Shown: in pieces, positions 51,778 through 59,920 of the stretch
How the letters are laid out: every line of letters begins with the position of its first letter
Position numbering within the stretch: position 1 is the stretch's first letter
Source: Mesorhizobium sp. 113-3-3
GTDB lineage: Bacteria > Pseudomonadota > Alphaproteobacteria > Rhizobiales > Rhizobiaceae
Length of the DNA: 64,000 bases
Assembly: GCF_016756495.1 (NCBI RefSeq)
Contig: NZ_AP023243.1
Coordinates: 2,856,501 to 2,920,500, forward strand
Direction of reading: 5' to 3'
Program-made: the position numbers and the translations under genes
Notes under the pieces: model-generated
Seen by the model: the letters and a program-made list of their open reading frames with translations, nothing else
What the model was told of the DNA's origin: nothing
Database searches by the model: none

Positions 51778-52113
51778 TCAAGCCGCCTTGGCGTGCTTGT
51801 GGATACGCTTGTGGTGGTGCTTGCTGGCAACGTGCTTGTGGCCGTGCTTCTTGCCCGCGTGCCGGTGGGCGTGCTTGCGCCCATGCCGGTGGTGCTTCTT
51901 GTGGTGCCGGTGACGCTTGTGTGCGGCCGCCTTGACCGGCGTCTTCGCCGCGTCCACGGCAGCGGGAGCCGCCGGCGCCGGAGCAGTCGCGGGGGCGGGC
52001 GTCGTCGCCGGAGCGGTCGTCGTCGTGGCCGCCGCATTGGCGGTGCCTACAACCGGCATGGCCAGACCGAGCGCAATGGCGAAACCGAGGGCGGAGAGGA
52101 AGGGCTTGTTCAT
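51778..52113 (-). CDS. Exported His/Lys-rich protein (111 aa)
   Basis: Small low-complexity exported protein. Residues 1-27 (NKPFLSALGFAIALGLAMPV, then GTANAA) form a signal peptide; next an Ala/Thr/Pro linker (TTTTAPATTPAPATAPAPAA), then a 50-residue C-terminus of His, Lys and Arg (KRHRHHKKHHRHGRKHAHRH and so on) that could bind metal ions or anionic polymers. A GTG at 52143 overlaps the upstream gene's stop (GTGA), an alternative coupled start. Function unknown; a periplasmic metal buffer is one guess. Confidence 0.7.
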   Translation of the reverse strand: MNKPFLSALGFAIALGLAMPVVGTANAAATTTTAPATTPAPATAPAPAAPAAVDAAKTPVKAAAHKRHRHHKKHHRHGRKHAHRHAGKKHGHKHVASKHHHKRIHKHAKAA

Positions 52114-52139
52114 GATGGGCTTTCCTTTGATGGCTGCTG

Positions 52140-52451
52140 TCACTGGTCGAGGTCGACCGGTGTCACTCCAAGAAGTTTCAGGGCGTTGGCGTAGGTCCGG
52201 ATGCCTTGCGCTTCCTTGCGCTCGGCACAGAACCGGTTCGCCTTGTCCTGCAGTGCCGTTGCCGTGGCGATCTGGCTGGCGCTGGCACCGGGTTCAGCTT
52301 TGGTGCGAATGGCTCCGTCGAGTTGAGAACCGAGCCGGCTGCAATATTCGCTCCGGGTAACCGCCGCCTCCGCACCCGAATGCGCGACCGCAAGCATGGC
52401 GAGCGAAATGCCTGCGAGGGCACCCATCCATCCGGTCGAACGTCGTTGCAT
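52140..52451 (-). CDS. Exported hypothetical protein (103 aa)
   Basis: Unrecognised secreted protein. The N-terminus QRRSTGWMGALAGISLAMLA, then VAHSGAEA is a signal peptide with cleavage near AEA-AV. The mature part contains two Cys (EYCSRLGSQLD and RFCAERKEAQG) that could form a disulfide, and is helical. An ATG four codons upstream (52463) is equally possible. It ends in the coupled GTGA overlap with the His-rich gene, so the two are probably one transcript and may act together in the periplasm. Confidence 0.7.
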   Translation of the reverse strand: MQRRSTGWMGALAGISLAMLAVAHSGAEAAVTRSEYCSRLGSQLDGAIRTKAEPGASASQIATATALQDKANRFCAERKEAQGIRTYANALKLLGVTPVDLDQ

Positions 52452-52589
52452 TGTCGGGACCATCCCTTTGCGTTCATGTGGCGACCGCTGTCCGGTGGCC
52501 ACGAGGATGGTTATGCCTGACGATCTTTTCGCCAGTTTTTCCCGCATGTTGAATCTTGTTTCTGAAGTGTGTCTGGGGGGAAGCAGCCA

Positions 52590-52612
52590 ATCTCCCCCAC
52601 GAGGGGGGAGAT
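52590..52612. repeat. Hairpin intergenic repeat, copy 2
   Basis: Same 23 bases as at 13014-13036 (ATCTCCCCC / GGGGGAGAT stem), here between the divergent exported-protein and ABC-F genes. Confidence 0.7.
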
Positions 52613-52708
52613 CGGCTGTCTGCGGCGCTTGCGCCTCTTCCTTTGGCGCCGTCCTTCGCGTATGGCGCCGGGCAAATCCTTTCAGCGCAGGCATAGTCCG
52701 GAAATCGC

Positions 52709-54331
52709 ATGATCAGACTTGAAAGCATCAGCAAGCAGAACGGCCGCCAGCTTGTCTTCATCGAGGCGTCGGCTTCCCTGCAGAAGGGCGAGAAGGTCGG
52801 CCTTGTCGGGCCGAACGGCGCCGGCAAGACGACCTTGTTCCGCATGATCACCGGCCAGGAGCAGCCCGATGAGGGCCAGGTGCAGTTCGATCGCGGCGTG
52901 ACCATCGGCTATTTCAGCCAGGACGTCGGCGACATGGCGGGCCACAGCGCTGTCGCCGAAGTGATGAACGGCGCCGGGCCGGTCAGCGACGTGGCGGCCG
53001 AGATGGCCGAACTGGAAGCGGCCATGGCCGATCCCGACCAGGCCGACCGGATGGACGAGATAATCGAGAAATATGGCGAGGCGCAGCATCGCTTCGAGGA
53101 ACTCGACGGCTATGCGCTGGACGGCCGGGCGCGTGAGGTGCTGGATGGTCTGGGCTTTTCCCAGGAGATGATGGACGGCGATGTCGGCAAGCTGTCCGGC
53201 GGCTGGAAGATGCGCGTGGCGCTGGCGCGTATCCTTCTGATGCGGCCCGACGTCATGCTGCTCGATGAACCGTCCAACCATCTGGACTTGGAAAGCCTGA
53301 TCTGGCTGGAGCAATTTTTGAAAGGCTATGACGGCGCGCTCTTGATGACATCGCACGACCGCGAGTTCATGAACCGCATCGTCAACAAGATCGTCGAGAT
53401 CGATGCCGGTTCGCTCACCGCCTACTCCGGCAATTACGAATTCTACCAGCAGCAGCGGGCGATCGCCGACAAGCAGCAGCAGGCGCAGTTCGAACGCCAG
53501 CAAGCGATGCTGGCCAAGGAGATCGCCTTCATCGAGCGCTTCAAGGCGCGCGCTTCCCATGCCGCACAGGTGCAGAGCCGCGTGAAAAAGCTCGACAAGA
53601 TCGACCGCGTCGAGCCGCCCAAACGCCGCCAGGTGGTGAATTTCGAGTTCCAGCCGGCGCCGCGTTGCGGCGAGGACGTCGTCACCTTGAAGAATGTCCA
53701 CAAGGCCTATGGCAGCCGCAGCATCTATGAGGGGCTGGACTTCCAGGTCCGCCGCCGCGAGCGCTGGTGCATCATGGGCGTCAACGGCGCCGGCAAGTCG
53801 ACGCTGCTCAAGCTGGTGGCCGGCGCTTCCGACCCCGACACCGGCACGGTGGCGCGTGGCCCGAGCGTGAAAATGGGCTATTTCGCCCAGCATGCGATGG
53901 AACTGCTCGAAGGCGAGCGCACCGTGTTCCAGACGCTGGAAGACAATTTCCCGCAGGCCGGCCAGGCGCCGCTTCGCGCGCTCGCCGGCTGTTTCGGCTT
54001 TTCCGGCGACGAGATCGAGAAGAAGTGCCGCGTCCTGTCAGGCGGCGAGAAGGCGCGGCTGGTGATGGCGCTGATGCTGTTCGATCCGCCCAATCTCCTG
54101 GTGCTGGACGAGCCGACCAACCACCTCGATATTTCCACCAAGCAGATGCTGATCGAGGCGCTGTCGCAGTATGAGGGCACCATGCTGTTCGTCTCGCACG
54201 ACCGGCATTTCCTGGCCGCGCTGTCGAACCGCGTGCTGGAACTGACGCCGGAAGGCATCCACACCTATGGCGGCGGCTATACCGAATATGTCGAGCGCAC
54301 GGGGCAGGAAGCACCGGGACTGCGGAGCTGA
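52709..54331 (+). CDS. ABC-F family ATP-binding protein
   Basis: 540-aa soluble protein with two ABC domains joined by an ABC-F linker helix pair (about 235-300, QQQRAIADKQQQAQFERQQA). Domain 1: Walker A VGPNGAGKTTLFRM, signature KLSGGWKMRVALA, Walker B VMLLDEPSNHLD. Domain 2: GVNGAGKSTLLKL, VLSGGEKARLVMA, LLVLDEPTNHLD. ABC-F proteins act on the ribosome in translation or antibiotic protection; lacking membrane domains, it is not a transporter. It is of the Uup/YbiT-like housekeeping type rather than an obvious resistance gene. A decayed fragment of a related gene is at 59.25 kb. Confidence 0.95.
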   Translation: MIRLESISKQNGRQLVFIEASASLQKGEKVGLVGPNGAGKTTLFRMITGQEQPDEGQVQFDRGVTIGYFSQDVGDMAGHSAVAEVMNGAGPVSDVAAEMAELEAAMADPDQADRMDEIIEKYGEAQHRFEELDGYALDGRAREVLDGLGFSQEMMDGDVGKLSGGWKMRVALARILLMRPDVMLLDEPSNHLDLESLIWLEQFLKGYDGALLMTSHDREFMNRIVNKIVEIDAGSLTAYSGNYEFYQQQRAIADKQQQAQFERQQAMLAKEIAFIERFKARASHAAQVQSRVKKLDKIDRVEPPKRRQVVNFEFQPAPRCGEDVVTLKNVHKAYGSRSIYEGLDFQVRRRERWCIMGVNGAGKSTLLKLVAGASDPDTGTVARGPSVKMGYFAQHAMELLEGERTVFQTLEDNFPQAGQAPLRALAGCFGFSGDEIEKKCRVLSGGEKARLVMALMLFDPPNLLVLDEPTNHLDISTKQMLIEALSQYEGTMLFVSHDRHFLAALSNRVLELTPEGIHTYGGGYTEYVERTGQEAPGLRS

Positions 54332-54358
54332 GCGGCGGATCCGGTACAACGGATAGCC

Positions 54359-54385
54359 CCGGTCTCGTCGATCAGTCGAGACCGG
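54359..54385. terminator. Bidirectional hairpin between abc-F and the winged-helix gene
   Basis: CCGGTCTCG / CGAGACCGG with a 9-base loop. The right arm overlaps the 3' end of the convergent winged-helix/TPR gene. Confidence 0.55.
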
Positions 54386-55910
54386 CGACGCGCAACCCCT
54401 CGATATAGCGCGCCCGGTCCTTCTCGTGGACGATGGGGTGGTATTTCTCGACCCAGTCCACGGACACGGTTGGATGCAGGCGCCGCGTCTGCGCCAGCGC
54501 GTGGGCGGCGGTGGCGCGATCGCCCGCCATGCCGGCCGAGGCGGCGTATGTGCGCCAGGCCGTCCCGAAATTCTGCCTGAGATCAACCGCCCGCCGTTCG
54601 AACTCGGCAGCCTCGGCATAACGCCCGGCCATGAAATGACAGAGCCCGGTGACGGAAAGGCTGCCCGCCTGCGTGAAGTCGCGCGGGCTGAGTCGGTCGG
54701 CCAATGCGACATGGTGCAGGCCGTCGTCGGGCATGCCGGCATAGGCATAGGTCGATCCAAGGATCATATGCGCGTAGGCGAGGCTTGGATTGAGGGTAAT
54801 CGCCTCGGACAGAGCCCTCACGGCCGGATCGAAACGGCGCGAGGCCATATGCACGAAGCCCGTCGCGAAGTGCGTCCAGGGGTCCTCCGGGTCGCTGCGG
54901 ATCGCCCGCTGCGCCATGTCGTGGGCGGTCGGCAAGGCGGCCTGGGCATCAGCCAGTCCAAGCATCGCCTTTGCCGCCAGGCCCCAGGCGATCAGGCAAT
55001 TGGCGCGCGGATAATCGGGGTCAATGTCGATGGCTTTTTGAAGCAGCGGCTCGGCGATCTCGAAATCCGGCAGGGAGGCCCAGGTCCAGACATAGGGCAT
55101 TGCCTTCATCACGAAGCCCCAGGCGTCGAGGCTGCCGGGCGACCGGCTCTGGAAACGCTCCTGTTCGGCGACGTAGAGCCTGGGCTCGATGGCGCCGATA
55201 ACGCTTTGGGCGATCTCGTCCTGCAACGAGAAGAAATCGGCGATCTCCGCATCGTAGCGCTCGGCCCAGATCTGGCGCGCGGCGTCGGCGTCGCTCAGCC
55301 TGGCGTTGATCCGCAGACGCTGTCCGGAGCGGCGCACGCTCCCGTCGAGCACATAGCGCACGCCGAGCTCGCGGCCGATCTGCTTCACGTCGACCGCCTT
55401 GCCACCATAGGTGAAAGACGAGTTGCGGGCCGAGACGAAGAGCCAGCGCAGCCGCGCCAGGCGAGTGATGATGTCTTCGGCAAGGCCATCGCCGAAATAT
55501 TGCTGCTCGGCGTCGTCGCTGAGGTTGGCAAAGGGCAGCACGGCGATCGAGGGCCCGGCCTCGGCGCTATCGGCCGCGACCGCGGCCGCGTCGAGGCAAT
55601 CCACCGCGCCACCGAAGCGATAGCCGATCCGGGGGATGGTCGCGATCCATTCGGCATCGTCGGGCCCCGGCCCAAGCAGTTTGCGCAGCAAGGCAATCTG
55701 GACGGACAGGTTGCTTTCCTCGACCGCCGCGTGCGGCCATGCCGCGTCCATCAGCGTCGCCTTTGACAGGACTTCGCCCGGTCGGTCCACCAGTGCCGCC
55801 AGCAGCCGCACGCCGCGATAGCCGACCGGAACGGGGACGCCCTGCCGAAGCAGCGTTCCCGCCTCCGGGTTAAGCTCGAACGGACCGAATGCGAACCGTT
55901 TCCCCACCAT
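54372..55910 (-). CDS. Winged-helix/TPR regulator (CadC-like)
   Basis: 512-aa protein. Residues about 1-100 are an OmpR/PhoB-type winged helix (RFAFGPFELNPEAGTLLRQG, SNLSVQIALLRKLLGPGPDD, IATIPRIGYRFG). Residues about 120-270 have the FGDGLAEDIITRLARL and LDGSVRRSGQRLRINARLSD motifs of the adenylate-cyclase-associated TolB-like region. The C-terminal 240 residues are TPR-like helical repeats (AQRAIRSDPEDPWTHFATGF, LSEAITLNPSLAYAHMILGS). No transmembrane segment is seen, so unlike CadC it is cytoplasmic. Start ATG 55910 is set by the fold. It is divergent from a small gene at 56024 and could regulate it. Confidence 0.9.
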   Translation of the reverse strand: MVGKRFAFGPFELNPEAGTLLRQGVPVPVGYRGVRLLAALVDRPGEVLSKATLMDAAWPHAAVEESNLSVQIALLRKLLGPGPDDAEWIATIPRIGYRFGGAVDCLDAAAVAADSAEAGPSIAVLPFANLSDDAEQQYFGDGLAEDIITRLARLRWLFVSARNSSFTYGGKAVDVKQIGRELGVRYVLDGSVRRSGQRLRINARLSDADAARQIWAERYDAEIADFFSLQDEIAQSVIGAIEPRLYVAEQERFQSRSPGSLDAWGFVMKAMPYVWTWASLPDFEIAEPLLQKAIDIDPDYPRANCLIAWGLAAKAMLGLADAQAALPTAHDMAQRAIRSDPEDPWTHFATGFVHMASRRFDPAVRALSEAITLNPSLAYAHMILGSTYAYAGMPDDGLHHVALADRLSPRDFTQAGSLSVTGLCHFMAGRYAEAAEFERRAVDLRQNFGTAWRTYAASAGMAGDRATAAHALAQTRRLHPTVSVDWVEKYHPIVHEKDRARYIEGLRVAGLD

Positions 55911-56023
55911 GGCGCAAAATAGCATCTTTTCGCAGCTTTTCGGAACTATTCGGTCGTGCACCCGGGACGAAATCCGCCCACCGGGCTCATCCTGTCCCTG
56001 TGTTTGGAGACAGGAGAACCCCA

Positions 56024-56272
56024 ATGTCCGCAGTTGCCTTTGACCGTATCAGGTTCGAGACCGAGGCCAGCCAAGCGGTTCCAACGAGCAGCCGGTGTCC
56101 GCGCGAGGAAGAATTCCGCGCCGCCCTCGACCGCTATATGGCGGACTACATCGCCTGCCAGAAACGCCGCGACATCGGGCGCCACGGCGATGCCGAATGC
56201 CACAGGGACGGCGCGCGAGTGGCGGGCGGCGGGGGCGGCACCGCGAAGGGCGGTGCCGCCCGGGCAGACTAG
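56024..56272 (+). CDS. Hypothetical protein (82 aa)
   Basis: Unrecognised small soluble protein. It is polar with two Cys (SSRCPREEE and YIACQKRRD) and a Gly/Ala-rich C-terminal tail. ACAGGAG nine bases before the ATG at 56024 supports the start. It lies head to head with the winged-helix/TPR regulator and ends one base before the convergent lldD-like gene, so it may be the regulator's target. Confidence 0.6.
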   Translation: MSAVAFDRIRFETEASQAVPTSSRCPREEEFRAALDRYMADYIACQKRRDIGRHGDAECHRDGARVAGGGGGTAKGGAARAD

Positions 56273-56273
56273 G

Positions 56274-57503
56274 CTAGTTCAGCACCCGCTCGTCGACTTG
56301 GTCGATGCTTGTCATGCCTGTCAGCGCCATGGTGACGGACAGTTCCTTGCGGAGGATCTCGATGGCGGTCGCCACACCGGCCTCTCCGCCGGCGCCGAGG
56401 CCGTAAATATAGGCTCGGCCGACCAGGCAGCCCCTGGCGCCAAGAGCGAGCGCGCGCATGACATCCTGGCCTGACCGCACGCCGCCATCGAGCAGCACCT
56501 CGGTTTGGGAACCCACCGCTTCAACAATGTTCGGCAGCCGGGAGATCGTCGATGGTGCGCCATCCAGCTGACGGCCGCCATGATTGGACACGACGATCGC
56601 ATCGGCGCCGACCTTGCTGGCGATGCGCGCATCGTCCACGTCGAGAATGCCCTTGATGATCAGCTTGCCCGGCCAGATGCTCCTGATCCACTCGACGTCA
56701 TTCCAGTTCAGCGAGGGATCGAACTGATGCGACACCCAGTCCGCGACTTCCTTGATGCCTTGCTCGCCTTTTACACGGCCGGCGAGGTTGCCGAACGTCC
56801 AGCGCCTGGCAGCCAGCATCCGCCGGGTCCAGCCGGGCTTGGTCGCCATGTTGAGCAGATTTCGCAGTTTCAGCGACGGCGGAACCGAAAGCCCGTTCCT
56901 GACGTCGGCGTGCCGCTGTCCCAGCACCTGCAGGTCCACGGTGAGCACCAGCGCGCTGCAGCGGGCAGCGAGCGCCCGCTCGACGAGCGAGCGCACGAAG
57001 CCTCGGTCCTTCATCACATAGAGCTGGAACCAGAACGGCTTCCCGACCGCCTCGGCAACGTCCTCGATCGAGCAGATCGCCATCGTTGCGAGCGTATAGG
57101 GGACGCCGGCCGCCTGCGCGGCGCGACAGGCATGGATCTCGCCGTTGGCCCATTGCATCCCGCCAAGGCCGATCGGCGCCAGCGCGATCGGCAGCGAAAC
57201 CGTCTCGCCGAGGATCGTTGTCGCGGTTTCCCGTTGCGAAACGTCGACCAGCACGCGCTGGCGCAGGGTGAGGCGCTCCAGGTCGGCCCTGTTGGCGCGC
57301 AAGGTTTGTTCCGAGTAGGCGCCTGCCTCGACATAGTCGAAAAAGGCCCGGGGGACGCGGCGGCGGGCAGCCTGCCGCAGATCCTCGATGCAGGTCATGG
57401 TCTTCAGCGGCAAGAGGGCCGGTCGCGTCTTGGACCGGTCGCGAACTGCCGCGGCTTCACTGAGTTGTCCAAGGTCAGGTACTGCGGTGATCAGCCTGTC
57501 CAT
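56274..57503 (-). CDS. FMN-dependent alpha-hydroxyacid oxidase (LldD/mandelate DH-like)
   Basis: 409-aa TIM-barrel flavoenzyme that oxidises L-2-hydroxyacids such as lactate or mandelate to 2-oxoacids. FMN and substrate sites are seen: RRRVPRAFFDYVEAGAYSE, APIGLGGMQWANGE, FQLYVMKDRGFV, GKLIIKGILDVDDA, and the catalytic VSNHGGRQLDGAPS (His, Arg) with LLDGGVRSGQDVMRAL. A membrane-association loop near 200-230 fits respiratory lactate dehydrogenases. Divergent TetR gene; a 26-bp operator lies between. It converges with the 82-aa gene one base apart. Confidence 0.92.
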   Translation of the reverse strand: MDRLITAVPDLGQLSEAAAVRDRSKTRPALLPLKTMTCIEDLRQAARRRVPRAFFDYVEAGAYSEQTLRANRADLERLTLRQRVLVDVSQRETATTILGETVSLPIALAPIGLGGMQWANGEIHACRAAQAAGVPYTLATMAICSIEDVAEAVGKPFWFQLYVMKDRGFVRSLVERALAARCSALVLTVDLQVLGQRHADVRNGLSVPPSLKLRNLLNMATKPGWTRRMLAARRWTFGNLAGRVKGEQGIKEVADWVSHQFDPSLNWNDVEWIRSIWPGKLIIKGILDVDDARIASKVGADAIVVSNHGGRQLDGAPSTISRLPNIVEAVGSQTEVLLDGGVRSGQDVMRALALGARGCLVGRAYIYGLGAGGEAGVATAIEILRKELSVTMALTGMTSIDQVDERVLN

Positions 57504-57561
57504 CGTCGCCTCCCATTTAATATTAGATATGGCTTATACATTGAATGTCGGGTACGCGCGG

Positions 57562-57587
57562 ATGTAAACTCACTAGCGAGTATACAT
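57562..57587. promoter_or_regulatory. TetR-type operator
   Basis: ATGTAAACTC-N6-GAGTATACAT (one mismatch between the arms), with a palindromic CTAG centre. It is 18 bp before the TetR start and 59 bp before the divergent oxidase start. Confidence 0.65.
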
Positions 57588-57604
57588 TCATCGGCGTCAG
57601 CCCC

Positions 57605-58183
57605 GTGCCCAGATCCTCCGACCGGACCCGACCAGACATATTGCAGGCGGCGTACAAGCTCTTTCGCCGCCGGGGATTCTTTCGCGTCGGCATGGACGAG
57701 ATCGCGCGCGCCGCCGGCGTCACCAAGCGTACGCTCTACTATCATTTCGACAGCAAGGACGCGTTGCTGACCGCGGTGCTGGCATCACAGCACGAGCGGG
57801 CGTTCGGCGAGTTCCAGACCTATGGCATCGACCTGTCGGGCGGTCCGGAGCAACTGATCGACAAGCTGTTCGGCGGACTGGCGCGGTGGTCCGCCAAGCC
57901 GCGCTGGGCGGGATCGGGATTTACCCGGCTGGCAATCGAACTCGCCGATCTCTCGGGGCATCCCGCACGCTCGATGGCACGCCAGCGCAAAGGCCTGATG
58001 GAGCAGCAACTGGCAACCCTTCTCGCCGAGGCGAAAGTGGCGTCGCCGCGCGAGCGCGCACGCGAGCTGTTCCTGCTGGTGGAGGGGGCGATGGTCATGC
58101 TGCTGATCCATGGCGACCAAGACTATTGCGACGCCGCGGCCGAGGCTGCCAAACGGCTGGTCGTGGACAGACCGGCCGTTTGA
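57605..58183 (+). CDS. TetR family transcriptional regulator
   Basis: 192-aa repressor. N-terminal domain: PDILQAAYKLFRRRGFFRVG, then MDEIARAAGVTKRTLYYHFD (helix-turn-helix). The C-terminal ligand pocket (about 60-190) is helical and variable (AMVMLLIHGDQDYCDAA). GTG 57605 is preferred over an ATG 20 codons upstream because that ATG would place the operator inside the coding region. It is divergent from the hydroxyacid oxidase and probably represses both genes through the palindrome at 57562-57587. Confidence 0.92.
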   Translation: MPRSSDRTRPDILQAAYKLFRRRGFFRVGMDEIARAAGVTKRTLYYHFDSKDALLTAVLASQHERAFGEFQTYGIDLSGGPEQLIDKLFGGLARWSAKPRWAGSGFTRLAIELADLSGHPARSMARQRKGLMEQQLATLLAEAKVASPRERARELFLLVEGAMVMLLIHGDQDYCDAAAEAAKRLVVDRPAV

Positions 58184-58256
58184 AGCGGATGTTCAGCCTT
58201 CGTCGGGCAGTACCACCGCGGGCTCTAACCCTTTGTTTCGACGCAATTCCCAAGGC

Positions 58257-58274
58257 AAAGCGCTACGCGCTTTT
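58257..58274 (+). terminator. Terminator after tetR
   Basis: AAAGCGC / GCGCTTT with a 3-base loop, then TTTT, in the CCCTTTGTTTCGACGCAATT context that recurs as an intergenic element in Mesorhizobium-type genomes. Confidence 0.6.
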
Positions 58275-58277
58275 GCT

Positions 58278-59105
58278 CTAGCCAAGCAGGTCGGGCTGCT
58301 GCCTGAGGATGCGGTCGTGGAGCGGCTGGCACTGAAACCAGCCGGCGTGGGGCGTGCCGTTCACCGCCCGGGTGGCTTTGGCGTTTTCCGGGTCGACCTG
58401 CAGGGGCGTCCCAACACTTTCGGCGAGGAATTGCGCCTGGCAACACCGTTCCATCGAGATGAACCACCAGACGGCCTCGTCGACGGTCTGGCCAACCGTC
58501 AGCAGGCCATGATTGCGCAGGATCGCCGCCTTGTGGCCACCGAGGCTCTCGGCGATCCGCGCTGCCTCGCTCGCGTCGGTGACCAGCACCCGCGTGTCAT
58601 CGAAGAAGACGTGATCCTCATAGAAGGCGCAGGCGTCCTGCGTGATGGGATCGAGCAACCGGCCGACCGCCGACCAGGCCTTGCCATAGATGGAATGAGC
58701 GTGCGCGGCCGCCACCACATCCGGCCGCGCCGCGTGGATCTGGTGATGAATGGCGAATGCGGCGACATTGACGGGCATCGTGCCCTCGACCACGGCGCCC
58801 GCGCCGTCGACCCGAATTAGATCCGAGACGGTAACGTGCGCGAAATGCATGCCGAACGGATTGACCCAGAATGTATCGGTGAATTCCGGGTCACGGGCGG
58901 TGATATGCCCGGCGACGCCCTCGCTGAAGCCCAGCGCCGCGAATATGCGGAAGCCGGCGGCAAGCCTTTCCTTTCGGTGCTGCCGCTCCTGTTCGAGGTT
59001 GTCGAAGCTGGGTGGCCCGCGCAGCTTGAACAGCGGCCCATAAGCTGCCCGCTTGCTTGCGGCCAGATCGCTTTCGGTGTCCGGAATTGCTGTGACGATG
59101 TCCAT
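58278..59105 (-). CDS. Class II aldolase/adducin family protein
   Basis: 275-aa zinc-dependent aldolase-fold protein. RLAAGFRIFAALGFSEGVAG, then HITARDPEF is the N-terminal signature; VAAAHAHSIYGKAWSAVG gives two zinc His and ILRNHGLLTVG the third. GGGAG seven bases before ATG 59105 fixes the start; the frame continues 62 codons upstream without merit. Such proteins act on sugar phosphates or, in this longer class-II branch, on other aldols; the substrate is unknown. Confidence 0.9.
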   Translation of the reverse strand: MDIVTAIPDTESDLAASKRAAYGPLFKLRGPPSFDNLEQERQHRKERLAAGFRIFAALGFSEGVAGHITARDPEFTDTFWVNPFGMHFAHVTVSDLIRVDGAGAVVEGTMPVNVAAFAIHHQIHAARPDVVAAAHAHSIYGKAWSAVGRLLDPITQDACAFYEDHVFFDDTRVLVTDASEAARIAESLGGHKAAILRNHGLLTVGQTVDEAVWWFISMERCCQAQFLAESVGTPLQVDPENAKATRAVNGTPHAGWFQCQPLHDRILRQQPDLLG

Positions 59106-59242
59106 GACGCTCTCCCTGGGGCTGCACCGCCGGCATGACGGCTGGCCCCAGATTGGGGGAGCTTGGGAGCGGCGTATCAAGGTCTCCGCAAATTGTTCCG
59201 AATTGTTCCGAATAGGTGCGAACTGTTGCATGGCGTGGCCAT

Positions 59243-59345
59243 GATCAGTCCAACCTCCCGGTGCTGGACGAGCCGACCAACCACCCGACACGCACGCTTT
59301 GTCGGACGCGCTCGCCGATATTGGCCGCCCTTCGCCATTGTCGTC
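59243..59345 (+). pseudogene. Decayed ABC-F gene fragment
   Basis: The plus strand carries 24 bases (GTGCTGGACGAGCCGACCAAC, then CAC) identical to the second Walker B region of the ABC-F gene at 54.1 kb, coding LPVLDEPTNH. About 40 bases later, CGGACGCGCTCGCCGATATT then GGCCGCCCTTCGCC resembles the ABC-F segment encoding SHDRHFLAALS, with an internal deletion and frameshift. It is a remnant of an ABC-F copy. Confidence 0.55.
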
Positions 59346-59353
59346 GTTTGCGC

Positions 59354-59791
59354 TCAGCCGAGTTCCTCGGCGAGGCCGATGAGAAGGCCTCCGGGTCCAC
59401 GAATGTAGCAGAGCCGGTACACGTCCTGATAGTCGACGACGTCGCCGACAAGTTGCGCGCCGCGATTGCGGAGCCTTTCAAGCGTGTCGTCTATGTCGTC
59501 CACGGTGAACATGACGCGGAGGTAGCCCAGGGCGTTGACCGGAGCATTGCGGTGATCCTCGACGACCGGCGGTGTGAGGAAGCGGGACAGTTCGAGCCGG
59601 CTGTGGCCGTCCGGCGTGCGCATCATGGCAATCTCGACGTGCTGGTTGCCGAGTCCCGTGACGCGTCCGGCCCATTCGCCTTCGATCGTGGCCCGGCCTT
59701 CGAGTTCAAGGCCGAGCTCGCGAAAGAAATCTATCGTCTCAGCGAGGTCATCGACGACGATTCCGACATTGTCCATCCGTTTGAGCGCCAT
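59354..59791 (-). CDS. VOC family glyoxalase/dioxygenase-like protein
   Basis: 145-aa protein with two beta-alpha-beta-beta-beta modules. The metal-site residues are seen in LKRMDNVGIVVDDLAETIDF, GNQHVEIAMM (His), and RLCYIRGPGGLLIGLAEEL (Glu). The family includes glyoxalase I, extradiol dioxygenases and fosfomycin/bleomycin resistance proteins; the first position being Asn rather than His suggests an atypical metal site. It is a single gene flanked by the ABC-F fragment and an exported protein gene. Confidence 0.9.
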   Translation of the reverse strand: MALKRMDNVGIVVDDLAETIDFFRELGLELEGRATIEGEWAGRVTGLGNQHVEIAMMRTPDGHSRLELSRFLTPPVVEDHRNAPVNALGYLRVMFTVDDIDDTLERLRNRGAQLVGDVVDYQDVYRLCYIRGPGGLLIGLAEELG

Positions 59792-59920
59792 GCATCCAAC
59801 CTCGTGCCTGGATCAAAAGCTTATCAGTCTTCCACCCTGGAAAAGGCGGCTGTCGAGCCGACGCCGCCTTCTCGAGTTTCCGTCCGGCCTATTGCCGTCG
59901 AAGGAATGGGAGAGGGCCCC

